The notes under the pieces are model-generated. The model did not search any database and was not told the origin of the DNA. It saw only the letters and a list, made by a program, of their open reading frames with translations. A program made the position numbers and the translations under genes. From JASJBU01 sp963797085 (GTDB lineage Bacteria; Pseudomonadota; Gammaproteobacteria; Chromatiales; Chromatiaceae), in contig CAWCOA010000026.1 of NCBI GenBank assembly GCA_963797085.1, forward strand, positions 186,001-250,000: a DNA stretch of 64,000 nucleotides, written 5' to 3'. Numbering within the stretch: the stretch's first letter is position 1; the number at the start of each line of letters is the position of its first letter. Positions 56,376 to 64,000 of the stretch are shown here, piece by piece.

Positions 56376-57014
56376 ATGCAACAACCAACGGAATGGCTTA
56401 GAATCCATGAGCCTGTTTGGCTCTGGGGCCTTGTTCTCCTGACACTTTTTTTGAGCGGCATCAATCCGGAGGCCGATCGATTTACCTGGCTACTGGAAAC
56501 TCTGCCGGTAATGATAGGTCTCATAATTCTTGCTGTTAACCGCTCGAACTTTCCGCTCACACTCCTGACTTACCGATTGCTGACATTGCATGCCTTGATC
56601 TTGATACTTGGAGGCTACTATACCTACGCGGAAGTTCCATGGTTTAATGTTCTCAAAGATAGTTTTGATCTGTCTCGTAATCACTATGATCGCGTCGGAC
56701 ACTTCGTACAGGGCTTTGTGCCGGCCATTCTGGCCAGGGAGATCCTGATACGCCGCTCACCTCTGACTAGTGGACGCTGGCTGTTCTTCCTGACAGTTTG
56801 TTTTTGCCTTGCATTCAGTGCGTTTTATGAACTCATTGAGTGGTGGGTGGCTCTGGTCAGCGACCAGGCTGCAGAGGCTTTTCTCGGCACACAGGGAGAC
56901 CCATGGGATACCCAGACAGATATGTTTCTGGCTCTGGCAGGTTCGATTGCCTCTCTTCTGCTGTTGAGCCACAATCATGACCACCAGTTAACCCAACTCA
57001 AGCAAGGAGCGTGA
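56376..57014 (+). CDS. yjdF: YjdF/DUF2238 family membrane protein
   Basis: The 212 residues form six membrane helices and carry the DUF2238 hallmarks NHYDRVGHFVQGFVPAILARE and FYELIEWW, plus GTQGDPWDTQTDMFLALAG. Conserved acidic and His residues at the membrane suggest an enzyme or ion role, not established. It ends 0 bp before apaH. Confidence 0.88.
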   Translation: MQQPTEWLRIHEPVWLWGLVLLTLFLSGINPEADRFTWLLETLPVMIGLIILAVNRSNFPLTLLTYRLLTLHALILILGGYYTYAEVPWFNVLKDSFDLSRNHYDRVGHFVQGFVPAILAREILIRRSPLTSGRWLFFLTVCFCLAFSAFYELIEWWVALVSDQAAEAFLGTQGDPWDTQTDMFLALAGSIASLLLLSHNHDHQLTQLKQGA

Positions 57015-57857
57015 ATGGCGATCTATGCAATCGGTGACGTACAAGGTTGCTATGATGAACTGTGTAAACTGCTTGATCTGATAAAATTCGACCCGACTAT
57101 GGATGTTCTCTGGCTTGCCGGTGACATCGTTAACCGCGGCCCGAGTTCATTGCAGGTAATTCGCTTCATCAAATCTCTGGGAAAGCGCGCTATCACAGTA
57201 CTGGGTAATCACGACCTGCATCTACTCGCGCTATCACAGGGTAACCGCAGTCACTATAAACACGGCGCCCTGGATGAGATACTGAAGGCACCGGATTGCG
57301 CTGAACTGATCCATTGGTTGCGCCACCAGCCTATGATGTATCACCACAGTGAATCTGGCTACAGCCTGCTGCATGCCGGGCTACCACCTCAGTGGGACAT
57401 ACCATCAGCACTAAAATATGCCCGTGAACTGGAAATTGTTTTGCAAGGGCCCGGATTCCACGATTTCTGCCAGAATATGTATGGAAATGAACCCGATCTG
57501 TGGTCCGATGATCTTAAGGGAATGGAGCGCTTACGTTTCATCACCAACTGTTTTACACGTTTACGCTATTGCACTCTAGAAGGCCGACTGGCCTTGAAAG
57601 AGAAGGGGTCACCCGGAAGCCAGCGTTCTGGGATTATTCCCTGGTTCGAGGCACCAGGGCGTGCTAGTAGAAACGCGCGAATCATCTTCGGGCATTGGTC
57701 GACACTGGGCTACCATGAAACCGATAATATCTGGTCTATTGACACCGGCTGCTTATGGGGTGGCCAGCTGACCGCCCTCAAAATACGCAAAAGAAAGAAA
57801 CCCAAACCCATCCATTCAACCTGCACTGGAGGTTTGAAGCCACGCAAAGTCGGTTAA
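57015..57857 (+). CDS. apaH: Bis(5'-nucleosyl)-tetraphosphatase, symmetrical
   Basis: ApaH cuts Ap4A to two ADP. The 280 residues have the phosphoesterase motifs GDVQGCYDEL, GDIVNRGPSSL and GNHDLHLLAL, and the later LLHAGLPPQWD and FGHWSTLG. It is immediately downstream of yjdF and convergent with folA. Confidence 0.96.
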   Translation: MAIYAIGDVQGCYDELCKLLDLIKFDPTMDVLWLAGDIVNRGPSSLQVIRFIKSLGKRAITVLGNHDLHLLALSQGNRSHYKHGALDEILKAPDCAELIHWLRHQPMMYHHSESGYSLLHAGLPPQWDIPSALKYARELEIVLQGPGFHDFCQNMYGNEPDLWSDDLKGMERLRFITNCFTRLRYCTLEGRLALKEKGSPGSQRSGIIPWFEAPGRASRNARIIFGHWSTLGYHETDNIWSIDTGCLWGGQLTALKIRKRKKPKPIHSTCTGGLKPRKVG

Positions 57858-57874
57858 GCACAAGGTATACAAAA

Positions 57875-58374
57875 CTACTTACGGTGCAACGTGAGAAAAG
57901 AATAAGCATGGTCGTTTTTCTCATCCGCAGGATGGTCTTCTCTCTCCATTAGCAGCCACAGAGAGGAATCGAAGTCAGGGAAATAGGCATCTCCATCTAC
58001 TTTGGCATGCACCAGAGTTATATACAGACGTCTGCAAGAGGCAGCATCTGCTGATACAAGAGCGCTCCCCCCATGACCATCACCTCATGCGAATCATTCA
58101 CCGCAGCCAGCAAGTCATCAATCGAGTGGACTACTGAACAACCTGCGGCCTGATACGACTTGTCACGGGTCAGCACGAAATGTGGTCTGTTTGGCAGTAC
58201 ACCAGGTAGGGACTCCCAGGTTTTACGCCCCATGAGGATTGGTTTTCCCAGAGTCAATTCTTTGAAATGCTTGAGGTCCGCCGAAAGGTGCCAGGGCAAT
58301 CCGTTATCCCGGCCAATTACCCGATTCTCAGCCATCGCCCATATCAGCGAGATAATCGGCCTCGACTGGTTCAT
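57875..58374 (-). CDS. folA: Dihydrofolate reductase (one frameshift)
   Basis: FolA regenerates tetrahydrofolate, needed because ThyA consumes it. LIWAMAENRVIGRDNGLPWHL, ILMGRKTWES and VMVMGGALLYQQMLP are intact. The frame stops at LADVCI; adding one C near 58027-58031 gives ADRLYITLVHAKVDGDAYF and runs to TAG at 57875, for about 166 residues, the normal size. thyA lies directly upstream, overlapping by 4 bp. Confidence 0.9.
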
Positions 58375-59165
58375 ATCGCAACTGGCGCTTTGATATGTGG
58401 GTGCGGGTCATAATCGATGAGTTCAAAATCTTCGAAACGGAAACTAAAAATATCATCCACATCTGGATTGATGCGCATTGTTGGCAGGTTTCCCGGGTCT
58501 CTACTCAACTGCAGCTCCGCCTGTTGCATATGGTTAGTATAAAGATGCGCATCACCAAAGGTATGTACAAAGTCGCCCGGCTCTAAACCCGTCACTTGCG
58601 CAAGCATTAGTGTCAACAGAGAGTATGAGGCGATATTGAACGGTACGCCTAAAAAAATATCCGCACTACGTTGATAAAGCTGGCAGGAGAGGCGCCCATC
58701 GGCCACATAAAACTGGAATAAACAATGGCAGGGAGGTAACGCCATCCTATCCACTTCTGCCGGATTCCAGGCGGAAACAATCAATCGACGAGAATCTGGA
58801 TTCTTACGGATCTGTTCCACCAACTGCCTGATCTGATCAATACTTCCACCATCTGCAGCTGGCCATGAACGCCACTGCTTACCATAAACCGGCCCCAAAT
58901 CTCCATTCTCATCTGCCCACTCATCCCAGATTCTTACCCCGTTTTCCTTTAAGTAACGGATATTGGTATCACCCATGAGAAACCAGAGCAGCTCGTGAAT
59001 AATAGAGCGAAGATGCAGTTTTTTGGTGGTGAGTACGGGAAAACCAGACGCGAGGTCAAAGCGCATCTGATAACCGAATACACTCCGGGTTCCAGTACCG
59101 GTTCTATCCTCCTTGAGCACACCATTCTCCAGCACATAACGCATCAGATCGAGATATTGTTTCAT
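58371..59165 (-). CDS. thyA: Thymidylate synthase
   Basis: ThyA makes dTMP from dUMP with methylene-THF. The 264 residues from MKQYLDLMRYVLENG equal the E. coli length. The catalytic Cys is in LPPCHCLFQFYV, with RSADIFLGVPFNIASY and the C terminus HPHIKAPVAI. Its frame is continuous with lgt upstream, see the lgt entry. Confidence 0.96.
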   Translation of the reverse strand: MKQYLDLMRYVLENGVLKEDRTGTGTRSVFGYQMRFDLASGFPVLTTKKLHLRSIIHELLWFLMGDTNIRYLKENGVRIWDEWADENGDLGPVYGKQWRSWPAADGGSIDQIRQLVEQIRKNPDSRRLIVSAWNPAEVDRMALPPCHCLFQFYVADGRLSCQLYQRSADIFLGVPFNIASYSLLTLMLAQVTGLEPGDFVHTFGDAHLYTNHMQQAELQLSRDPGNLPTMRINPDVDDIFSFRFEDFELIDYDPHPHIKAPVAI

Positions 59166-60011
59166 ACCGACCTTTTCTACTTTGTCATTTTTTCGATACG
59201 CAAGAATCAACAAAAGAATACCAAACAGAATCATCGGAAAAGTCAAGATCTGGCCCATCGTGACCCACTCAAAAGCCAGGTAGCCGAGATGAGCGTCCGG
59301 CATCCTCACGAACTCAACTGCAAAACGGAAAACACCATAACAGAGCAGAAACAGCCCTGAGACTGCCATCCGCGGCCTGGGTCGGGCCGAGAAGAACCAC
59401 AGAATGAGGAACAACAGCAGGCCCTCCAGTAATGCTTCATAGAGTTGATTGGGGTGTACTGCAGGAGAGAACTCCGCACCTTCCGCCACCCCCAGACGCT
59501 GACACAATGCCGGCACGTCAACACAGGGCACACGCACTCCCCAAGGCAGGGTCGTGGGACCGCCCCAGAGCTCACCATTGATGAAATTCCCTAGACGCCC
59601 AGACCCCAATCCAATCGTTACCAAAGGGGCGATAAAGTCTGTTGTATCGAAGAAGGTTCGTGCCTGTTTCCTGGCCAGGATCCACATAGCGACCAACACG
59701 CCAACCAATCCGCCATGGAATGACATTCCTCCTTCCCAAACACGCAGTATGGAAATGGGATCCTCGATAAATCCCGAAAAACCGTAGAAAAGTGTATAAC
59801 CCAGCCTGCCGCCTGCCACGACCCCGAGCACACCATAGAAAATCATATCGTCCACTTGCTGTGGACTCCAACCGTACCGCGGTTTTGCCGCCCGATAACG
59901 ACCAAGCCACCAAGCAGCCAGAAATCCAATCAGATATGTCACGCCATACCAGTGGACTTTTAGTGGGCCGAGAGAAATAAGTATGGGGTCAAAATCTGGG
60001 TATGTAATCAT
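59166..60011 (-). CDS. lgt: Prolipoprotein diacylglyceryl transferase (reads through into thyA)
   Basis: Lgt adds diacylglycerol to the lipobox Cys of prolipoproteins in the inner membrane. The seven-helix protein from MITYPDFDPILISLGPLKVHW includes HGGLVGVLVAMW and GRLGNFINGELWG. No stop separates it from thyA: the frame crosses AYRKNDKVEKVG into the thyA Met. The crossing passes an A6 run (59188-59193). One base fewer ends Lgt at TAG 59177, and one more ends it at a TGA directly after the run, so the fusion depends on that count. Confidence 0.92.
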
Positions 60012-60248
60012 AAGGGAAAATACTAACAGGAATTGGCTTCTCCAATCTTGTCCAAATTTGTGATTTATCAATTTCAAATTTGCCACAGATGATAGCATCC
60101 TGATGTGCAGATCACGTTCTCCAAGGGAAACGGAATTTATTTCGCAAGCAAGCTGACCCGTTTCTGCAAGGTGTCAAGTTTTTGATTCCCGTGCCGTTAA
60201 GCAGCTACAACGATGCATACAACGCCTCAGGCATCTACGGGAAGAACT

Positions 60249-60620
60249 ATGACTTACGCACATGCACAGAGATTTGAAACCTATATACCTCGGGAAATGG
60301 ATACGCTAGGCTCAAGATTACGTAGAAAACGCCGTGAACACGGTTGGACCCAGGAAGAACTGGCTCTGCGAGCAGGCACAAACCAGGCTGTCATCCAGAA
60401 AATAGAGAACGGCAAAAGTCTGAGACCCAGGAAAATTGATGAAATTGCCAATGTTCTTGATGTCAACCCGGCTTGGCTGATGTTTGGAGAAAAATCCGCC
60501 ACTGTCCTCGATGAAGAATCCATCGAAGTAGCCAAAGCCTGGAGTCAGTTGCCAGAACCTATCCGCACACGGATCAAACGAAATATTTTCGAACAGGCAC
60601 TGATTAAAACAGCGAAATAG
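60249..60620 (+). CDS. XRE-family helix-turn-helix protein
   Basis: The 123 residues from ATG 60249 (GGGAAG 4 bp upstream) hold a Cro/CI-type HTH: LGSRLRRKRREHGWTQEELA and AGTNQAVIQKIENGK. The C-terminal part (EESIEVAKAWSQLPEPIRTR) looks like the short tail found in small regulators of this type. An earlier ATG at 60213 lacks a ribosome site. Its target is unknown; it is not visibly part of a phage or toxin locus. Confidence 0.85.
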   Translation: MTYAHAQRFETYIPREMDTLGSRLRRKRREHGWTQEELALRAGTNQAVIQKIENGKSLRPRKIDEIANVLDVNPAWLMFGEKSATVLDEESIEVAKAWSQLPEPIRTRIKRNIFEQALIKTAK

Positions 60621-60632
60621 TATAGGAAAATC

Positions 60633-60663
60633 CTGCCGGAGCAGCGTCAATGCTATCCGGCAG
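60633..60663 (+). terminator. Hairpin after the XRE gene
   Basis: CTGCCGGA (60633-60640) pairs with TCCGGCAG (60656-60663) around a 15-nt loop 12 bp after the stop. There is no T-run, so termination is only likely by position. The rest of 60621-60860 shows no gene. Confidence 0.4.
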
Positions 60664-60860
60664 ACAGTTCACATCTTAACACCAAACACCCACAGCTCTC
60701 TTTTCCACAAGTAACACTTCCCCTGCAAAATTATCCCTTTCTACCTGATTACATGCCAGACCAGGCAATATGGGGGTGAAGCTCTTGAATCAAGCAAGGA
60801 CCGAAAATACCTGCAAAGAACCCCACATCTAAGACGTGGAACCCACATTATTACTGTCAA

Positions 60861-61331
60861 TTAAGTCTCAGATCTTCTCCATTTCTGAACAGCCTCATGA
60901 TCAGAGGAACGGGCTTCAACCCAATGTTCTCCTTCAACTGTCCGCTCTTTCTTCCAGAAGGGGGCGTGGCTTTTCAGATAATCGATAATAAACTCGCAGG
61001 CCTGAAAGGCTTCGCCTCGATGGGTGCTGGCGACCGCAACCACCACAATCACATCTGTTGGCTTCATTTCTCCAACACGATGAACTATCCGGCTCCCAAG
61101 AATATCCCAACGCTGATTTACCTGACCTACAATCGACTGTAAAGCCTTTTCAGTCATACCAGGATAGTGCTCAAGACTAAGTGATGTAATCTGTTTGCCT
61201 TGATTCATATCCCTCATCAAGCCAATAAAGCTGACTATCCCTCCGATTGCCGGGTTATCCTCACGCAGTAATTCCAATTCACGGCCGGGATCCAATGCTT
61301 CAGACTGAATGCGGATTTCGTTCATAGCCAT
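60861..61331 (-). CDS. moaE: Molybdopterin synthase catalytic subunit MoaE
   Basis: MoaE moves sulfur from MoaD thiocarboxylate onto cPMP. The 156 residues from MAMNEIRIQSEALDPGREL include GGIVSFIGLMRD, HRVGEMKPTDVIVVVAVAS and the active-site PFWKKERTVEGEHWVEA. M at 61325 is an alternative start. A 153-bp gap with no clear gene separates it from moaD. Confidence 0.94.
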   Translation of the reverse strand: MAMNEIRIQSEALDPGRELELLREDNPAIGGIVSFIGLMRDMNQGKQITSLSLEHYPGMTEKALQSIVGQVNQRWDILGSRIVHRVGEMKPTDVIVVVAVASTHRGEAFQACEFIIDYLKSHAPFWKKERTVEGEHWVEARSSDHEAVQKWRRSET

Positions 61332-61484
61332 GGGTTTATAAGTGACAAAAGGGTTTGGCTGCCAAAGAGCGACATCCTTTACTGCAGCTCTCGTGAAAAT
61401 ATTTTGCAATGGGACTGCGGCCCAACTGCAGCCATCACTCGAATTCGTTGCGCAGAATTTACACCTTGCTCAATCATCCGAACT

Positions 61485-61736
61485 CTACCCGCCAGTGACT
61501 GGGGGGAAAAAGGCAATTTCATCGCCATCTTCTATCGATGTCGTCATTTCAGCCACTTCCTGATTGACTGCCATCATTACTCTTTGATCTTCAGAGAAGA
61601 CGGAGGTCCATGGCGCTCCACGGGACCGCAACAGGTGCAACACACTTCCAACATCAGGCAAGCCTGCTGCATCAATTTGTTCTGAATCATTATCCAATTG
61701 TTCGCGAAAGCTGGCAAAGTAGAGGACTTTTATCAT
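61485..61736 (-). CDS. moaD: Molybdopterin synthase sulfur carrier MoaD
   Basis: The 83-residue ubiquitin-like protein ends with the required Gly-Gly (FFPPVTGG), which MoeB adenylates and which then carries sulfur. MIKVLYFASFREQL is typical. It overlaps moeA by 4 bp. Confidence 0.95.
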   Translation of the reverse strand: MIKVLYFASFREQLDNDSEQIDAAGLPDVGSVLHLLRSRGAPWTSVFSEDQRVMMAVNQEVAEMTTSIEDGDEIAFFPPVTGG

Positions 61737-62983
61737 GACATCAGCTCGCAGTAAGGAATGAACTCCACCTGGTCACCTCGGCTAAGCGTCTGTCGTTCAC
61801 GAATCACTGCCAAACCATTGGCCCATGCCACAGAACTTAATACCCCGGAGGACCTGCTCGGAAACAAGGTGACTAATGTCTCACCCTGCTCATTGATTCT
61901 CATCTGAGCTCGAGCATACTCGCGACGCTTATCGGGTTTATTCCAATCAAAATCGGCCTTAGCTTTTATCGAAACTGGAGTGACATGCTCAGTTATACCT
62001 TGCATGCGCATGATAAAAGGCCTGGCGAAGATACAGAAAGTGACAAACAGAGAGACCGGGTTCCCTGGTGTGCCGATAAATGGGGTATTTTCTATGTGGC
62101 CGAAGGCAAGAGGTTTACCGGGGCGGATGGCGATCTTCCACAAATCGAGAGATCCTAATTTTTCAACAGCCGGTTTGACATGATCCTCCTCACCGACCGA
62201 TACGCCCCCGGACGCAATGACTAAATCAGCCTGCTCCGCGCCATGAGCCAATGCATCACAAGTGGCCTTCAAGGTATCCTCAACAATTCCGAGCTGTATT
62301 ACTTCACAACCCAGCGCCTCCAACAGGCCACCGAGCGTATACTGATTAGAGTTGTAAATCTGTCCTGGACCCAATGTCTCTCCTGGCATCACCAATTCAT
62401 CACCGCTGGAGAAAACAGCTACTTTCAAACGACGATATACGGGCAGCTCAGAGATACCCACTGACGCGGCCAAGCCGAGATGCTGGGGCTTGAGCTTGAT
62501 ACCCGCAGAAAGGATCTCATCTCCGGTCATGATATCTTCACCCGCGGCACGGATATTGGCGCCCTTTGCTGGCAGCTGCTCAATGGTGACAAAACCATCA
62601 TCCATACGGCAGGCTTCCTGAATGACCACGGTATCAGCCCCTGGCGGGATCGGCGCCCCGGTAAAGATTCTTGCAGCGGTACCCGCTTGCAACTGACTTC
62701 CGACCGTTCCAGCAGGGATCCGCTGTGAGATAGCCAAGCGGGGCAACGCCACTTGCAGATCAGCACTGTTGACCGCATAGCCATCCATCGCACTGTTACT
62801 CCACGGAGGTACACTGCATAAACTCTCAACTGACTCAGATAAAACACGGCCTTGCGCTTCAGCTGTAGGTACTCGCTCTATCTCCGTCAGCGGCAGTACC
62901 CGATCGAGAAGAAAATCCAGCGCCTCTTCTATCGATTTAAGGCTAGGCTCCGATTGATGTGAATCACAGCCGCATTCACTCAT
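61733..62983 (-). CDS. moeA: Molybdopterin molybdenumtransferase MoeA
   Basis: MoeA inserts molybdate into adenylated molybdopterin. The 416 residues show PPWSNSAMDGYAV, FTGAPIPPGADTVV and SGGVSVGEEDHVK, then the C-terminal domain IV. I chose the start at 62983 because GGAG lies 9 bp upstream; the frame opens at 62998. The N terminus carries MSECGCDSHQ, a Cys-His cluster not needed in the family. Confidence 0.94.
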   Translation of the reverse strand: MSECGCDSHQSEPSLKSIEEALDFLLDRVLPLTEIERVPTAEAQGRVLSESVESLCSVPPWSNSAMDGYAVNSADLQVALPRLAISQRIPAGTVGSQLQAGTAARIFTGAPIPPGADTVVIQEACRMDDGFVTIEQLPAKGANIRAAGEDIMTGDEILSAGIKLKPQHLGLAASVGISELPVYRRLKVAVFSSGDELVMPGETLGPGQIYNSNQYTLGGLLEALGCEVIQLGIVEDTLKATCDALAHGAEQADLVIASGGVSVGEEDHVKPAVEKLGSLDLWKIAIRPGKPLAFGHIENTPFIGTPGNPVSLFVTFCIFARPFIMRMQGITEHVTPVSIKAKADFDWNKPDKRREYARAQMRINEQGETLVTLFPSRSSGVLSSVAWANGLAVIRERQTLSRGDQVEFIPYCELMS

Positions 62984-63140
62984 CAAGATCATCTCCAATA
63001 ACAGGCATCAACCAATTCAATGCATACCTCTGCTGGGTTAAACCATGCAACCCGTATCTACGATTATATTGGACAACTTAATACTAAAAATTTCAGATTA
63101 GTGATGAATTTTCATAAGCGCCAGGAGTTGCTCAGAAACA

Positions 63141-63671
63141 CTAAAATTCCAGCAGGCGCGGGAACATCTGGGCAAAATTACAGGGCCGCGTACGGTGATC
63201 AAGCTGATCCTTGAGGATCTTGTCCCAGCCAGTGCGACATGCGCCAGTGGAACCCGGTAGACAGAAGACCAGCGTACCATTCGCAAGTCCGGCAACTGCC
63301 CTCGACTGAATGGCTGAGACACCTATCTCTTCCAACGAGATCGCACGAAAAACCTCACCAAAACCCTCGATGGACTTATCGAACAGCGGGACAACTGCTT
63401 CCGGCGTGCTATCGCGCCCGGTGATACCCGTACCTCCGGTACTGATGATCACATGCACATCCTCGTCAGCTATCCAGCGGGAGAACACAGCCCTCATCTG
63501 ATAGATATCATCCGGGACAATCGTCTTTTCGACTAGCTTGTGGTCTGCCTCGAGCACCCTTTCCCGGAGAATGTTTCCAGATTTGTCATCCTCTTCAGTA
63601 CGACTGTCAGAAACAGTCAGAATAGCGATATTCAACGGCACAAAGCCGGTATCCTTATAATGTCCAGCCAT
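63141..63671 (-). CDS. moaB: Molybdenum cofactor biosynthesis protein MoaB
   Basis: The 176 residues have NIAILTVSDSRTEEDDKSG, VIISTGGTGITGRD and VFCLPGSTGACRTGWDKIL, the MoaB/MogA molybdopterin-binding signatures. MogA or MoaB adenylates molybdopterin before MoeA acts. It is upstream of moeA on the same strand, separated by about 160 bp. moaA and moaC are not in the window. Confidence 0.93.
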   Translation of the reverse strand: MAGHYKDTGFVPLNIAILTVSDSRTEEDDKSGNILRERVLEADHKLVEKTIVPDDIYQMRAVFSRWIADEDVHVIISTGGTGITGRDSTPEAVVPLFDKSIEGFGEVFRAISLEEIGVSAIQSRAVAGLANGTLVFCLPGSTGACRTGWDKILKDQLDHRTRPCNFAQMFPRLLEF

Positions 63672-64000
63672 AATGTTGTCTCTATTCCCATGACCTAGGG
63701 TATTAAATTGAAAAGGTACTCGAAATCCTGCTCGATTCGGAAATTTTATACTTTATTCTAGTAATGATAGTTATGCAGCACCGGCCAGTCCAGTGTCGCA
63801 AACTCCCATGAGGAAAGCGGCCCAACTAGGATTTACCAAGCTAAATCGCTCTAACCCTTGTCCGATAAATCTCGACATAAACTTATCTATGCCGCAACAG
63901 CTGCCGGTGGGATTTCATTGCATCAGACCAGAGAGTATTTGAAGATATCCTCGTCACCTCGGATCTAACTGACTGGCTCCCAGGCCCCTGCAAGCCAGGC
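63672..64000. other. 329-bp right-edge region, no complete gene
   Basis: This holds the moaB promoter region. On the minus strand a frame without a start is open from the edge to a TAA at 63883 and ends DAMKSHRQLLRHR, which may be the C terminus of a gene beyond the window. I see no RNA gene or repeat. Confidence 0.25.

Overview
This window is chromosomal DNA of a gammaproteobacterium. Gene content and order fit a Chromatiales / sulfur-oxidiser-like lineage: tRNA-Tyr-Gly-Thr-tuf, ispE-tRNA-Gln-prs-rplY-pth, hemA-prfA-prmC, gatCAB next to mreBCD-mrdA-rodA-mltB-rlpA-dacA-ybeD-lipBA, and trxA-rho. This placement is inferred from synteny and protein style, not from a marker tree. I see no CRISPR array, prophage or insertion sequence. 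Most of the window is housekeeping genes.

Layout. 1-952 (minus strand): tRNA-Tyr, two 180/182-bp repeats that each carry the last 19 nt of that tRNA, then tRNA-Gly, tRNA-Thr and the start of tuf. 1175-6680 (plus): TPR lipoprotein, ispE, tRNA-Gln, prs, rplY, pth. 6.8-17.2 kb: an envelope-transport block with a LolA-like periplasmic protein, two FtsX/MacB-type permeases and an ATPase (plus), facing an MMPL/RND transporter, a DUF1302-like outer-membrane protein and a second LolA-like protein (minus). 17.5-22.2 kb: hemA-prfA-prmC, an orphan gene and moeB. 22.2-25.4 kb: a rhombosortase gene, a small lipoprotein and a convergent reprolysin-type metalloprotease with a GlyGly-CTERM tail. 25.6-28.8 kb: gatCAB (minus). 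29.3-31.9 kb: a DUF6502 and a DUF5666 gene, plus an unlisted 57-aa gene on the minus strand. 32.1-42.9 kb: cell-shape and peptidoglycan genes running into lipoate synthesis. 43.0-52.5 kb: a YdcF protein, then minus-strand genes for an M14-type deacylase, a GCS2 ligase, MurU, Rho, thioredoxin, MlaB/D/E/F and a DUF72-like protein. 52.5-57.9 kb: a small zinc-ribbon protein, a 2Fe-2S ferredoxin, a GlcF-like protein, Coq7, an ankyrin protein, ApaG, YjdF and ApaH. 57.9-63.7 kb: folA, thyA, lgt, an XRE regulator, moaE, moaD, moeA and moaB.

The most unusual element is the tRNA-Tyr repeat array. It resembles the E. coli tyrT (rtT) repeats but sits inside the tRNA-tuf operon. Each unit is a run of small hairpins, several with GGA in the loop, the pattern of CsrA/RsmA-titrating RNAs.

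Caution: at least ten genes, several of them essential (rplY, pth, mrdA, folA), are split by single-base indels, mostly insertions in short homopolymers. One more site appears to fuse lgt to thyA. The density and type of these lesions suggest uncorrected sequence errors more than gene decay. Coordinates of broken genes below span the reconstructed full gene.
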